A stretch of 64,000 nucleotides of DNA, from NCBI RefSeq assembly GCF_029168945.1, contig NC_083603.1, positions 48,246,406 to 48,310,405 of the forward strand, in the 5' to 3' direction. This stretch comes from Cannabis sativa (Eukaryota; Streptophyta; Magnoliopsida; Rosales; Cannabaceae). How positions within the stretch are numbered: the first letter of the stretch is position 1; every line of letters starts with the position of its first letter. Under the pieces are notes generated by a model that had not been told where the DNA came from, did no database searches, and saw only the letters and a program-made list of their open reading frames with translations. This document shows, in pieces, positions 34,027-44,476 of the stretch. The position numbers were made by a program, and so were the translations under genes.

Positions 34027-34290
34027 CTCCCCCTTTGGCACTTTAGATGAACAAAATAATTTTTAACAAAAAGTACCTGCAAGACAAAGTTAGCAAGATC
34101 AAAAGATACTACTCCCCCTGAGTAACACAATCGAATATCACAAAGAAACTTAAAAACAAGCTAACTTTAAAAGATATGTTCACAAGTACTAACCAACCAC
34201 AACTCCCCCTGGAAAAAGGGTCCAGAGTTGGGCAAACAACCAACCAAATTAAAAACCAAATTAAAAATAAATATCTCTCCCCCTTTTTGT
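34027..34290 (-). promoter_or_regulatory. Multiple polypurine tracts of Sirevirus 2
   Basis: On the minus strand, AAAGGGGGAGAT touches the 3' LTR (+ 34027-34040). Further G5-A-G tracts are at about 34110-34120, 34202-34212 and 34275-34287, in the same arrangement as in Sirevirus 1. Confidence 0.75.
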
Positions 34291-34364
34291 TTATCGGAGT
34301 GCCAAAGTAAACAAAGAAAGAAAAATAGAGATAAGTTCAAACAAAAGCAAAGAAAAAAACAACT

Positions 34365-35893
34365 TAGTCTCGGTAGAGTTTAATCAAAGAAGTAAATTGC
34401 TTGGACATCTCATGCTGAACTTCTTCCATTGCTCCAAGGCGATTATGCACATTCTGAACTTCGGACTTGACTTCCAGGAGTTCTGCTGCAGCAGAACTTG
34501 AACTTGCGGCGACGAAGCGAAGAAGCACCCAGCCTTTGGCCGTTTTTGAAACACACCATCAAAGTATTCAAAGGGTTGGAATGTAGGTCCACTGATAGGA
34601 GGCTCAAGTGTTTCATGTGATTGGGCCACATTCTTTTGAGAAGATAAAACCTTATAGATTAGATTTGGAAACACAAGTTTAAAGGTTGGCTTTTTACCTC
34701 TTCGGAAGGAGACAATCTGGTTCAGAATGTGGGAGGCCAAATCAATTGAAGTTCCAGAAGTGATGAGGTATAAGAGTGAAGCCACATCTTGAGACACGAC
34801 AGTCTTGTTTGAATTAGGAACCCAATTGCTTAAAGCAAACCGCATAAGAGATGCATGAGCAAAAGTGAGGTGAGTGATTCGAAGACTCTCCCCTGGTTTC
34901 AACTCTGAACGAGCACCCGTGAGTTCAGAGTGCATCAACTCACGATCCATGGACATCACTGCATTGGAGACATTCTCGGGCAATTGCAAAGCTTGAGCAA
35001 TATCCTTTTCAGAAAAAGAGAACCAATGACCCCTAACATAAACTCTTCGATATAGTCTAGAATTCTCATCAAGGAAATCATCAGTGAGATTAGCATAAAA
35101 ATCCTTAACAATGTTTGCAATGTATCCAATGAAACCAGTGAGAGTGTTTTCCCATTGATGAAATTGAATAAACTTTACAATACCATAAACACGATGAGCA
35201 TGCAAATCATAGTTCCTCTCACTTTCAAACTTACGGTTTGCATATAAATTCCAGTCACGTTCATTATCACGATAATAAAATCGAGGGCAGCCAGAAAGAG
35301 ATGAAGGGACATTACCAGAAGAAGGTTCTTCCATAGGCTGCTTGCCTTTGGCAACAGCAGAGGCCTTTGCTGCAGAAGCAGATTTTGATCGAGGAGGCTC
35401 TGGCTCGAGTTCTGTGTTCTCACTGTCCTTCTCAGAATGGATTAGTCTTGAGTTTCTTCTTGGCTGGAGGGACTGTCTTATCACGAGATTGAGAGGCTCG
35501 AAGTTCCTTTTCAGTAGAGGCTTGCTGGGCTCGAGTTCGAGTAGAAGGGCCTGTTGGAGTGGAGCCAGGAATTGATGCAGCAAGAGGGGAAACTGCCAAC
35601 GGAGGAGGAGATTCCTTCGAAGATTCAGATGAAGAGGACCAGGTGCGAAGCGGTCTTACCGATTTGCGAGCAACTTGCTTGGGTGGACGTTTTGGCTTCT
35701 CTGTTTGAGATTCACGCTGAGGAAGCGATGAATCTCCAGGCTTTGCAACAGCAGGAAGATGAACTGAAGCAGCAGGAGGAGCATTGGAAGGAGTTGCAAC
35801 GGTTTCTTCCAACTTCTTAGTGTGCCCTAGATTCTTGGTTCTCACCATTTTGGATCTGAAAGAGAAGATGGACAGGAACAACACAAGGAACAA
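34365..35893 (-). pseudogene. Extra sense ORF of Sirevirus 2 (plant-transposon-protein-like domain)
   Basis: Starts at 35893 (MVRTKNLGHTKK) with a 140-residue Ser/Pro/Lys-rich, probably disordered region. A frameshift near 35430-35450 passes to a frame with the central domain: CPRFYYRDNERDW, FYANLTDDFLDENSRLYRR, VYVRGHWFSFSEKDIAQAL, LTFAHASLMRFALSNWVPN and VSFRRGKKPTFKLVFPNLI. This order resembles the plant 'putative plant transposon protein' family (Transposase_32-like, PF20167), found in retroelement-derived ORFs; it is not the env-like protein known from SIRE1. A second slip near 34500 leads to a coiled coil (AAAELLEVKSEVQNVHNRLG) ending by 34365. It lies about 1.1 kb after pol in the sense direction. 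Role unknown; two frameshifts make this copy defective. Confident of coding origin, less of the family. Confidence 0.65.
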
Positions 35894-36574
35894 GAAAATG
35901 GGTTCGGGTAGGTGGTGAGTTAAATGACAAAGATTGGTTTATATAAACTTGGAAGCAAGACAAGAAAAAGGAAACCAATTTTGAAAATTTAAATGGGAAC
36001 CGCGAGCCCATGAACACATAAAAGGAAACCGCCCACTCCTCAACTCCTTTCCCCCTTTTTTTTAAAAAAAAAAAATAAAATAAAAGGAAACTAGAATTGC
36101 CAATAATATTTCCAAAAATACATCAATCTTTCAAGAATAAAGACATATTACCATATAAAGATTAATCTTTACTTGGAAATATATCAAACTAAATCAAAGA
36201 AGAATGAATGTTGATACTTACCATTTAAGCACAAGATTTCCTTAACCCATGAAGCAAGTCACACGCCTCCCTCTTTTTTTTTATTATTTATTTTATTTTA
36301 TTTTTTTTTAGAAACCGAAAATAAAATACAATGTGTACAATAAATATATGAGATTCTAAACAAGAAATGTAATCAAATATCATTGAAAATTGACAAAATA
36401 AAATACATGTTATGCTTTTAAAGAAAATAACTAATTAGTATCTCAGAACCAAATCATACTTAATTGATGTTGAGGAAAAAGATATGCATGTTACTAAAAA
36501 TTGTGAATCAGGATTATCAATTTAATTTAGTAGAGGAGACTTACAAATTTGAACACACTTGTCAGACATAAGTG

Positions 36575-36795
36575 TGTGCAGTGAAAGTAGGATCATTGTC
36601 CTTGGCAAGATTTTTCATTTTTGCCTTTTTCAATTTGATCCCGCAATTGGATGCTATCACACCATACTGAAGGTAGCCCTTTTCTATGGTAGTGCATCCT
36701 CATCATAGTTGCTAATTACAATGTTCCAGCTTACTCAAAAGATGGCTTTCACACCTCAGTATGGGTAGCTCTATTCCAGCAAGGGGCCTGACAAG
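36575..36795 (-). other. Conserved non-coding block after pol (Sirevirus 2)
   Basis: Counterpart of 10975-11195, sharing blocks such as GGTAGCCCTTTTC and GATGGCTTTCACAC. No ORF spans it. Confidence 0.5.
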
Positions 36796-37025
36796 ACTGA
36801 AACAAAAATTGCTCAACTCTGTATAAGAACATTTTTTAATCCTAGACACAAATAACTAGTAACATGAATCTTTTAACACAACATCACAAAGTATGATAAG
36901 AATGAGATTCTAACTAATTATAATCCAAAAGCATAAACATGATTTGTCAAAATACAATGAAAGCAGATTAAAAGCTAGAGAAGAATCACATAACAATATT
37001 GTACAAAAATATGAACAAGAGAGAT

Positions 37026-37925
37026 TTAAACAATGCAAACTCCCAAAGACTTTCTGAGGGAGTCAAACCGACTTGCATCTAGGGCCTTTGTGAAAATATT
37101 AGCTAATTGTTTTTCAGTATCAACATATTCTAATTGCAAAGATTTATTTTCAACAAGTTCCCTGATAAAGTGATGCCTTATATCAATGTGTTTTGTTCTA
37201 GAATGTTGAACATGATTTTTGGAAATATTTATGGCACTAGTGTTATCACAAAAAATAGTCAAAACACCCAATTCAAATCCATAGTCAATCAACATTTGTT
37301 TCAACCATAATAGTTGAGTACAACAACTGCCAACAGCTATGTACTCAGCTTCGGCAGTGGACAAAGAAATGGAATTTTGTTTCTTGCTATGCCAAGATAC
37401 AAGATTATTCCCAAGAAAGAAACACCCTCCACTTGTGCTCTTTCGATCATCAGCATTGCCTGCCCAATCTGCATCACTAAAACAAGCAAGATTAGAATTA
37501 GTATCTTTCGAGTACCAAATTCCATAATCAAGAGTGCTATTAACATATCGAATAATCCTTTTCACAGCTGATACATGAGATTCCATAGAATTACTTTGAT
37601 ATCTAGCACAAACTCCCACACTATAACTAATATCAGGACGACTAGCAGTTAAATACAAAAGACTTCCAATCATGCTACGATAAAGTGTAGTATCTACCTT
37701 TACTCCATTCTCATCTTTTTTCAATTTCAATGTGGTGCTCATTGGAGTACTTACCTGCTTAGCCGATTCAAGACCAAATTTCTTGACAAGATTCTTAGCA
37801 TACTTACTTTGAGATACAAATGTACCTCCTTCCATTTGTCTCACTTGAAGACCCAAAAAGAAAGTAAGCTCACCAACCATGCTCATTTCAAATTCACTTT
37901 TCATTTGATCAACAAACACCTGCAC
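37026..37925 (-). pseudogene. Sirevirus 2 RT C-terminal part and RNase H
   Basis: 299 codons. It starts within the RT just after the YVDD region (which lies upstream in another frame), with MVGELTFFLGLQVRQ, SKYAKNLVKKFGLE, LYRSMIGSLLYLTASRPDI and AVKRIIRYVNSTLDYGI. The RNase H follows with CFSDADWAGNADDRKSTSGG, LSTAEAEYIAVGSC, IFCDNTSAINISKN and KHIDIRHHFIREL, keeping the catalytic acidic residues. It ends at the natural C-terminus (SLRKSLGVCIV) that Sirevirus 1 also has. The upstream RT frame is lost by a slip near 38050. Confidence 0.9.
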
Positions 37926-37993
37926 TTCATGGTTAGATGTAGAACCAAAAACTATATCATCAACATAAATTTGAGCAATGATAAAATCATATT

Positions 37994-38786
37994 TTATATG
38001 CTTGATGAAAAGAGTTTTATCAACACTACCTCTTTTATAATCATGGAAAGTAAAAATTGAGTTAACCTTTCATACCAAGCTCGAGGAGCTTGTTTCAGAC
38101 CATACAACGCTTTTTCAAGCTTGTACATATGGTCTGGAAATTGAGGATCTTCAAATCCTTTTGGTTGCTCAACATAAACTTCCTCATTCAAAATACCATT
38201 TAGGAAGGCAGTTTTTACATCCATTTGAAACAATTTAATATTCAAGATACAAGCAATACACAAAAGTAAACGAATTGATTCTAATCTTGCAACAGGAGCA
38301 AAAGTTTCATCAAAATCAATACCTTCTACCTGTGTGTACCCTTGTGCTACCAAACGAGCCTTGTTTCTCACAATTGTACCGAACTCTTTTAAATAACCAT
38401 TTTGTTCCAATTATATTTATACCTTTTGGTCTTCGGACCAAAATCCATACCTTGTTGCGAACAAATTGGTTGAGTTCCTCTTGCATTGCATTGAGCCATT
38501 CCTCAAAGGTCATGGCTTCCTTCACATTTTTCGGTTCATATTGAGAAACAAAACAAAGAAAGCTGATAAGATTAACATACCTTCTGCGAGTTACCATGCT
38601 TTCTTCAGGATTTCCAAGAATGAGATATTTTGGATGATTTAATTTGACTCTGGTGCTCGGTTCTTTCCGAATAGAATCAGTGATGATGTTTGGATGAGTC
38701 AAGAGAGAACGGTTCTGGTTCTCCAGTCTCAGTTGCAGCAGCAGATTCGTCATTTGCAGCATCAGAAAGGGGTTCTGCTGCATCAA
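37994..38786 (-). pseudogene. Sirevirus 2 RT N-terminal part, in two frames
   Basis: The distal frame (38410-37994) reads [34 protein letters not shown] (first catalytic Asp), [20 protein letters not shown], then slips near 38050. The proximal frame (38786 down to about 38410) holds the linker and RT start: EPKNVKEAMTFEEWLNAMQ, NQFVRNKVWILVRRP, GTKWLFK. The break between them is near 38400-38415. With 37026-37925 it makes a complete but broken RT. Confidence 0.87.
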
Positions 38787-39117
38787 GATCTGCTTTTGCT
38801 GCTTCTGGAGGAGCGTCCATGAGACTATCTATCTTGGCTTCTGTGGAAAACTCTGAAAAAACTTTAAAATCATCAACAACCACATTAGCTGATTCCAAAA
38901 CAGTTTGAGTTCTCATGTTATAAACACGATAAGCTCTACTGTTTAAGGAATATCTAATAAACACACCAACATCACTTTTAGCATCAAATTTACCAATATG
39001 CTCACGATCTCTATAGACATAAAACACACATCCAAAAACATGAAAATGACTTACATTGGGGCGCTTACCTTTCCAGATTTCATAAGATGTTTTTGAAGTA
39101 CCTGGACGAATAAACAC
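38677..39117 (-). pseudogene. Sirevirus 2 integrase C-terminal region
   Basis: Begins RPGTSKTSYEIWKGKRPNVS, then HVFGCVFYVYRDREHIGKFD and GVFIRYSLNSRAYRVYN, the copia integrase C-terminal GKGY-type region, followed by an acidic, Ala/Glu-rich linker to RT. It is preceded (39117-39180) by ALWAEAINTACYIINRV in frame. Confidence 0.85.
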
Positions 39118-39179
39118 TCTGTTTATTATATAGCAAGCTGTGTTAATAGCTTCGGCCCAAAGCGCTTTGTCAACTTCTT

Positions 39180-39441
39180 GCTATTTAACATCACTCTTGC
39201 CATTTCCTGCAATGTTCGATTCTACCCAAGTAAAACGAGAGAAATCATCAACACAAACAAAGATATATCGTTTACCATTCAAACTTTCAACTTGGATTGC
39301 ACCCATAAGATCCATGTGAAGCAATTCCAATACTTTTGAGTTATTGATATCAGACACAGGCTTGTGAGTGATTTTTAATTGCTTCCCAAGTTGACACGGT
39401 TCACACTTACCAACACTTTCCTTACCAAGCTTGGGAAGACC
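39180..39441 (-). pseudogene. Sirevirus 2 integrase N-terminal part with core deleted
   Basis: Reads GLPKLGKESVGKCEPCQLGK (zinc-binding Cys pair), then LELLHMDLMGAIQVESLNGK with the first catalytic Asp, then FVCVDDFSRFTWVE. At about 39225 it jumps to sequence encoding TLQEMARVMLN in a shifted frame, with a stop near 39183. The second Asp and the Glu of the active site are gone, a deletion of roughly 400 bp judged from the usual copia spacing. Confidence 0.8.
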
Positions 39442-40140
39442 TCAAACAATACCTGCATTTGACAAATTTTTCAGGTTTTTATAATTAATGTGCCCAAGCT
39501 TGGCATGCCACAAATCTGTGGTGTTGTTGATAGCTGAATGAAAAGTAAACACAGAGATTAGAGTGTAACAGTTATCATTGGATCGAAATCTTTGCAAGAT
39601 ACATTCATTATCATCATTAAGAACATAGCAATGATCACTATCAAATGAAACAGTAAACCCTTGGTCACAAATTTGACTAATGCTAAGTAAATTAGCCCTC
39701 AGTCCTTCAACTAACATCACATTTTTCAGTCTAGGTAACCCTTCAAAATTTAGAGTTCCCATACCAACAACTTTTCCAAATAAGCCATTACCAAAGGTGA
39801 CTTCTCCACATTGCATAGGCCGAATGTTAGTCAAAAAGTCCTTGTCACCTGTCATATGTCTAGAACAACCACTGTCAAAATACCACATTTGAGATGCAAC
39901 AGTTTTATCAGAAAAACCAGCTAGACAATTCTTTTTCACCCATATTTGTTTCAAACCTTTATGTTTCTTTTGAGATTTTTCCAAATTATCAAAATAATTT
40001 GTTTTAAACAGATTTTTCAACGTGAAACATTTAGGTCTGATATGTCTTTTTCTACCACAAAAATGACAAGTGGGAACAAATCTTTTTACCTGAGATCTTA
40101 CTCTTTTCGAAAATCCTGGAGATTTTACCGCATCAGACAC
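39442..40140 (-). pseudogene. Sirevirus 2 protease and GAG-pre-integrase region
   Basis: Contains the CHFCGRKRHIRPKC finger, the protease motif MWYFDSGCSRHMTGD with active Asp, VTFGNGLFGKVVGMGTLNFE, ANLLSISQICDQGF and LWHAKLGHINYKNL of the pre-integrase domain. A stop at 39440 separates it from integrase, and a slip near 40135-40165 separates it from gag. Confidence 0.87.
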
Positions 40141-41623
40141 AGCTCTTGCTGCAACAGGCTGTGAAAACTGTTACAGCAGACTTTGTAGCCTCAGAGAGGT
40201 TCGTTGGAACACTAGAGTTTACAAACTTCGTAACTCCAGAACTTTCCATTCCATTTGAACCAAGACCTGCGAAACCTCTTTGACCTGCATTCTGAGCTTT
40301 TTCAAAAATAGAAGATCCAGGGTTAAGCATTTGAACATTTTTCTTAAAATTTTCAAGTTCCTTTTTTAAGAGAGTGATTTTTTCATCTTTATCACAAACA
40401 CTTGTTTCATACTCTTTTATTTTCAATTCACACAATTCAATTTGATGAGACAATTTTTTATTCAATTTATTCAACTCTCTATTTTCAGAAGCAACCTGAA
40501 TCCATTTTTCATACATGACTTTGTATGATTCAGCAAGAGACTCTTCACAGATTTCAGACTCATCTGAATCTGATTCCTCATGATCGGTGGTATTATTCAG
40601 ACATACCATTTTAGCTTTCACCTGTGAATCACTCACCACATTATTCATAACAGAGGTTAGGGCAACATTTTTAGAATTATCTTCATCACTTTCGGTTTCA
40701 AGATCACTCCACGTGACATTGAAACTTTTCTTATTCTTTTTCAAAGTGTTTGCACACTCAGCTTGAATATGCCTAAAACCTTCACATTCCCTGCACTGAA
40801 TTCCCTTTTTGTTAGAGACAGATGGTTTAATAAAAGTATTACCTTTTGAACCTTTCGAAATGTTCTTTTTGTTTCCCATCTTTTTCATATATTTCTGAAA
40901 ATTCTTAGTTAATAAAGCAATCTCATCATCACATTCACTATCAGAATTTTCATTATCATCAACTTTCAAAGCAATACTTTTACCTTTATCAGCAATGGAT
41001 TTAGGTTTGTCCTTTTGTTTAATCTGTTGATTTAATTCAAAAGTACGTAAGGAACCCATCAATTCTTCCACCTTCATTGTGCTAAAATCTTTAGCTTCCT
41101 CCATTGCCAAAAGTTTAGTATCGAACCTTTCTGGAAGAACTCTAACAACTTTTCTCACAAGAACAGAATCATCAAGCTTTTCACCAAGAGCAAAATATTC
41201 ATTAGCAATATCAGATAATTTTTCATAGAATTCAGTTAAGGTTTCATTATCAGACATCCTAAGCTCATCAAATTTAGTTTGAAGCATGATAAATCTAGAT
41301 CTTTTCACATCAGAAGTTCCCTCAAACTGGGTTTGAAGGATCTCCCAAGCTTCCTTAGCAGAAACACAAGATGATATAAGTTTAATGTAACCCTCACCTA
41401 CACTGTTAAAGATAGCATGCAAGGCTTTGCTATTGTAGGCAGAAAGTTTATCATCTTCAATTGACCATTCCAGTTCAGATTTTATAGTAGTATTACCTGA
41501 AGAATCTGTCTCAACTGGAAGAGACCAACCTGATAGAACCATTCTCCAAGCTTTCTCATCTTGAGATTTGATGAAGGCCCTCATTCTAACTTTCCAATAA
41601 GGATAGTTAGAGTCATTAAGCAA
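40133..41623 (-). pseudogene. Sirevirus 2 gag
   Basis: 496 codons opening LNDSNYPYWKVRMRAFIKSQ; the true start is a little upstream across 41640 (ISRPPLL equivalent). UBN2-type gag core at about residues 1-180 (AWEILQTQFEGTSDVKRSRF, TLTEFYEKLSDIANEYFALG, VEELMGSLRTFELNQQ), a CCHC knuckle CRECEGFRHIQAEC at about 280, an acidic region, and a coiled coil at about 380-440. It would assemble the particle and bind element RNA. Unlike in Sirevirus 1 the gag frame is intact to about 40165, where it slips before the second zinc finger. Confidence 0.88.
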
Positions 41624-41711
41624 CGGTGGTCTAGAAATAGAACTTCCTTCTGCAAAAAATTACATTTTAACACAAAAACGTTATAGGACCTCACTAAGAG
41701 TTTAGTGTCCC

Positions 41712-41723
41712 GCTCTGACACAA
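41712..41723 (-). promoter_or_regulatory. Degraded primer binding site of Sirevirus 2
   Basis: The minus strand reads TTGTGTCAGAGC where TGGTATCAGAGC is expected, two substitutions from the initiator tRNA-Met complement, two bases inside the LTR. Confidence 0.75.
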
Positions 41724-41725
41724 AT

Positions 41726-42787
41726 TGAAAAACCGTGTTTTTGCAAATGTCAGTTGTATATAAGAAAATATAAAAACTGTAAGCGTTTGTAACAGCAGAA
41801 AGTAATTCTGCTACAGCAAAACAGAACAGGCAGAATATAAAATATTTGCTAGAAAAATAAATAACTTGACACAAGAGATTTATACGTGGTATCAGTGTTC
41901 TCACGAACACTCCTAGTCCACGGGGCCACGCCCAGAGAATGAAATCAATTAATAATCATTTGTAATCCACTTTATGAATCTGACTTCTTGAAACACCTTC
42001 AAGCCCGAACTCCCTTCGTCTTTGAAGTGTGAGTGCTTACTTCCTCCCGAAGTAAGGCTTCAACAAGTCTTCTCCCGAAGACCAAATGCTTACTTCCTCT
42101 CGAAGTAAGGCTTTACCAAGTCTTCTCCCGAAGACCAATCTCTTGTTCAATCAAGTAGTTCTTCACAACCTCTAGGACAGAGTAAGAACAGAAATAAACA
42201 ACTAGAACCTAGATGAACAACTAGGCTCTCACAAAACAAAGAAACACTCTTCTCTCAAAAGGATAAATGCAAAAAATGATTATTGGAAAAGCTCATTCGA
42301 ATGGTTGCTCTCTAGGCTCTATTTATAGAACATAGAAACCAAAGAGGCAACCACAAGTTTGAATTAGCAGCTGTACAAAAACTTTCCTAAGAAAACACGA
42401 TCTGCTACATCAGAATCGGATGTTGACGCAGTAGATCACACCAGAATCGGGAAACTTGCTAAAATCGGGTCTGATCTTTTATCAATGCTTGATTCCTGCC
42501 AAAAACAGATTAGATATTCTGATTCTATCAAGATACAATCGAAATCAATAAGGAAAAGGCAATAAACAAAGTTTCCCTAAAAAAGACAACTTTCCAAAAG
42601 AGAATTTCTTCTATTTTAAGAAGTTTTCAAGAAAGGAAAGTTCAGCTGAAAGTGCAACTTTCCTATCAAGGAAAAGGGCAACTAAGAACCAAATTTATAA
42701 GGCAAGAATCCGAATATGAATGCTCAACAATCTTACCATAAATGGAAAATTATTTTGTCAACTAACTTGCCAAAAAAGGACTTTACA
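41726..42787 (-). repeat. 5' LTR of Sirevirus 2
   Basis: 1062 bp; similar to 32899-34026 but missing about 65 bp near 41955, besides scattered substitutions. Confidence 0.9.
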
Positions 42788-42792
42788 GAAGA

Positions 42793-43426
42793 TCTTTGCC
42801 TGATAGTCATTGATAGGTGTGATTTATCACATGTTCATTTGGATTAGAAATTGAGCATTCTTTGCGCTTCTTTGATGCTTCAATGCTGGCGACTAGTTGA
42901 TATTTTAGTTAAATGTGCTATTAGGGTTTTCATTCTTATTTTTGTAAATGATATGATTTGTCTATCTTGTTGATTCCATTCTTTGAGTGATATATTTTCA
43001 TATAATAGACTACTGTCTGATTGGCATATTATTGAAATTTCTATTTTTCTCTTAATAAATAAATAGATATTTTTTTTTTGTTTAAATTATAATAAAATAT
43101 TAATGTACCATCTAAAATATATATAAACTCAAATTATTTCCTAAAAAATAAATAATTTTTCTTGAATTGCCTACCAATATATAATTTTAGCACCTAAGTA
43201 TTCAATATTTTTATAATTTAATTTACTATTTAATTTTAAATTACTATTATGTAAAATTTATAATTTAATGTACGTACATTGCACAGATGTATATTATACA
43301 ATTTTTACGAGTATCAAAAAGAGAAATGTTAAATAACACTAATGGTACCTAGCACCATTTAAAGGTAAAATATCAATATTTGTGTAATTAAGTATCATGT
43401 CCCACATAATTTAATTTAAGAGTAAT
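42793..43426. other. AT-rich non-coding sequence
   Basis: Continuation of the pre-insertion site of Sirevirus 2. Its first 250 bp resemble the 3' end of an old retroelement, but no domain is readable. Confidence 0.45.
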
Positions 43427-43530
43427 TTTTAGCTAAACTCTCCTAACTATCATTTCACTTGTAGTTAACTCTCTTAACGATTTAGCAGTTTGGAGGGTTT
43501 TACTACCAAAATTTGAGGTTGGAGGGGTTT

Positions 43531-43672
43531 ACCCCCTGAACTATTAAATTAGACAAAAGTCCTTAAATCCAACAATCTCAATAGTTCAGGGGGCATTTTC
43601 AATGGTCTTAAAAGTTCTGGGGACATGATTTGGTACATATCAAAGTTCAGGAGGCAAAAATCCTAATTAGCC
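43531..43672. mobile_element. Truncated copy of the GGCTAATTAG MITE
   Basis: Matches the right arm of the MITE at 16750-16904 (GTCCTTAAATCCAACAATCT, then the CTAATTAGCC end at 43672). The left arm is missing, so it is 5' truncated or recombined. Confidence 0.7.
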
Positions 43673-43904
43673 TAAATTTAATGTGTCATCTATTTATCTC
43701 AGTTAACTGTTGGCATGAACTGCCTACACGTACCATTATGTACACGTGGTACATTTATATTGGTTCACCTAATATAGTTATTTAAAAATTACATGAAAAA
43801 TCTTTTGAAAATTTATTTTAAAATTAAAAAGAATAATTTAAATTTATTAAATTATTAATAAATAAATAAATAAATTTTTCTTTAATTTTTTTATTTTCTC
43901 CTAA

Positions 43905-43907
<3 letters not shown>

Positions 43908-43986
<79 letters not shown>
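43908..43986. repeat. (CT)n microsatellite
   Basis: About 39 uninterrupted CT units. Confidence 0.95.
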
Positions 43987-43993
<7 letters not shown>

Positions 43994-44042
43994 ACCGAGT
44001 CTTCTTCTTCCTTTCCAAATTTGAGAAGCTCAAATCTCCTTC

Positions 44043-44476
44043 TGTAAGGTCCCCGCTTCAAGCCTCCATTGGGTTCTTATACCCACGGAATAATGACTCT
44101 TATACACGACTACGCCACTCTGGCTGCTTCCTGGATTGATGACTGACCCCGCAGACCAACACGAGTGTTTCCAGCATGTTTTGTCCTCACTCGCACACTT
44201 CCTAGGAAAACTTTCCAAGAGATCACCCATCTTGAAATTACCCCAAGTCAAGCACGCTTAACTGTGGAGTTCTTTCATGATGAGCTACCGAAAAATAAGA
44301 TGCACCTTGTTGATATAGGTAGTACCAATCAATCCATTTAAGCCCTCTTCAACTATGTGTAGTCTCATACCTACACAATCTCAGAATCATCCCACTTGAC
44401 CTTCCCCAGGCGGTGTGAGATTGCACAACTTACCCAGTATTTCTCCTTACGGATCACGGGACTACTGAGTGTCACA
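44043..44476 (-). mobile_element. Cassandra (TRIM) solo LTR with 5S-rRNA-derived promoter
   Basis: 434 bp, minus strand from TGTGACACTCAGTAGTCCC to GGGGACCTTACA, flanked by a perfect CCTTC duplication (44038-44042, 44477-44481). The minus strand contains GAACTCCACAGTTAAGCGTG, CTTGACTTGGGG and GATGGGTGATCTCTTGG, matching the internal region of plant 5S rRNA, which defines Cassandra LTRs. No second LTR or internal domain is present, so it is a solo LTR. Short open frames here are by-products. Confidence 0.9.
44205..44275 (-). promoter_or_regulatory. 5S-rRNA-like pol III internal promoter in the Cassandra LTR
   Basis: It keeps an A-box-like AGTTAAGCGTGCTTG and a C-box-like GATGGGTGATCTCTTGGAAAG in the 5S order and spacing. 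In Cassandra elements this region is known to support RNA polymerase III transcription; activity of this copy is not shown. Confidence 0.75.

Larger units (their letters stand above)
32899..42787 (-). mobile_element. Sirevirus 2: Sirevirus-type Ty1/copia element with an extra ORF, 9889 bp
   Basis: LTRs at 32899-34026 and 41726-42787, ends TGAAAA...TTTACA, and target duplication GAAGA (32894-32898, 42788-42792). Sense order on the minus strand is degraded primer site, gag, protease, partial integrase, RT, RNase H, non-coding spacer, extra ORF, polypurine tracts and 3' LTR. Gag and protease are close to those of Sirevirus 1. The right LTR lacks about 65 bp present in the left one. It is broken by frameshifts in gag-protease and RT and a deletion of the integrase core. 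A fragment of the same LTR family is at 62742-62992. Confidence 0.88.

Noticed and set aside
43490..43530. Left arm of the truncated MITE before 43531
   Set aside because: This sequence matches the long-TIR element's other arm and so belongs to that element.
44205..44275. Possible genuine 5S rRNA gene
   Set aside because: Only the internal promoter part matches 5S; it is enclosed by Cassandra LTR sequence with TG...CA ends and a CCTTC duplication.
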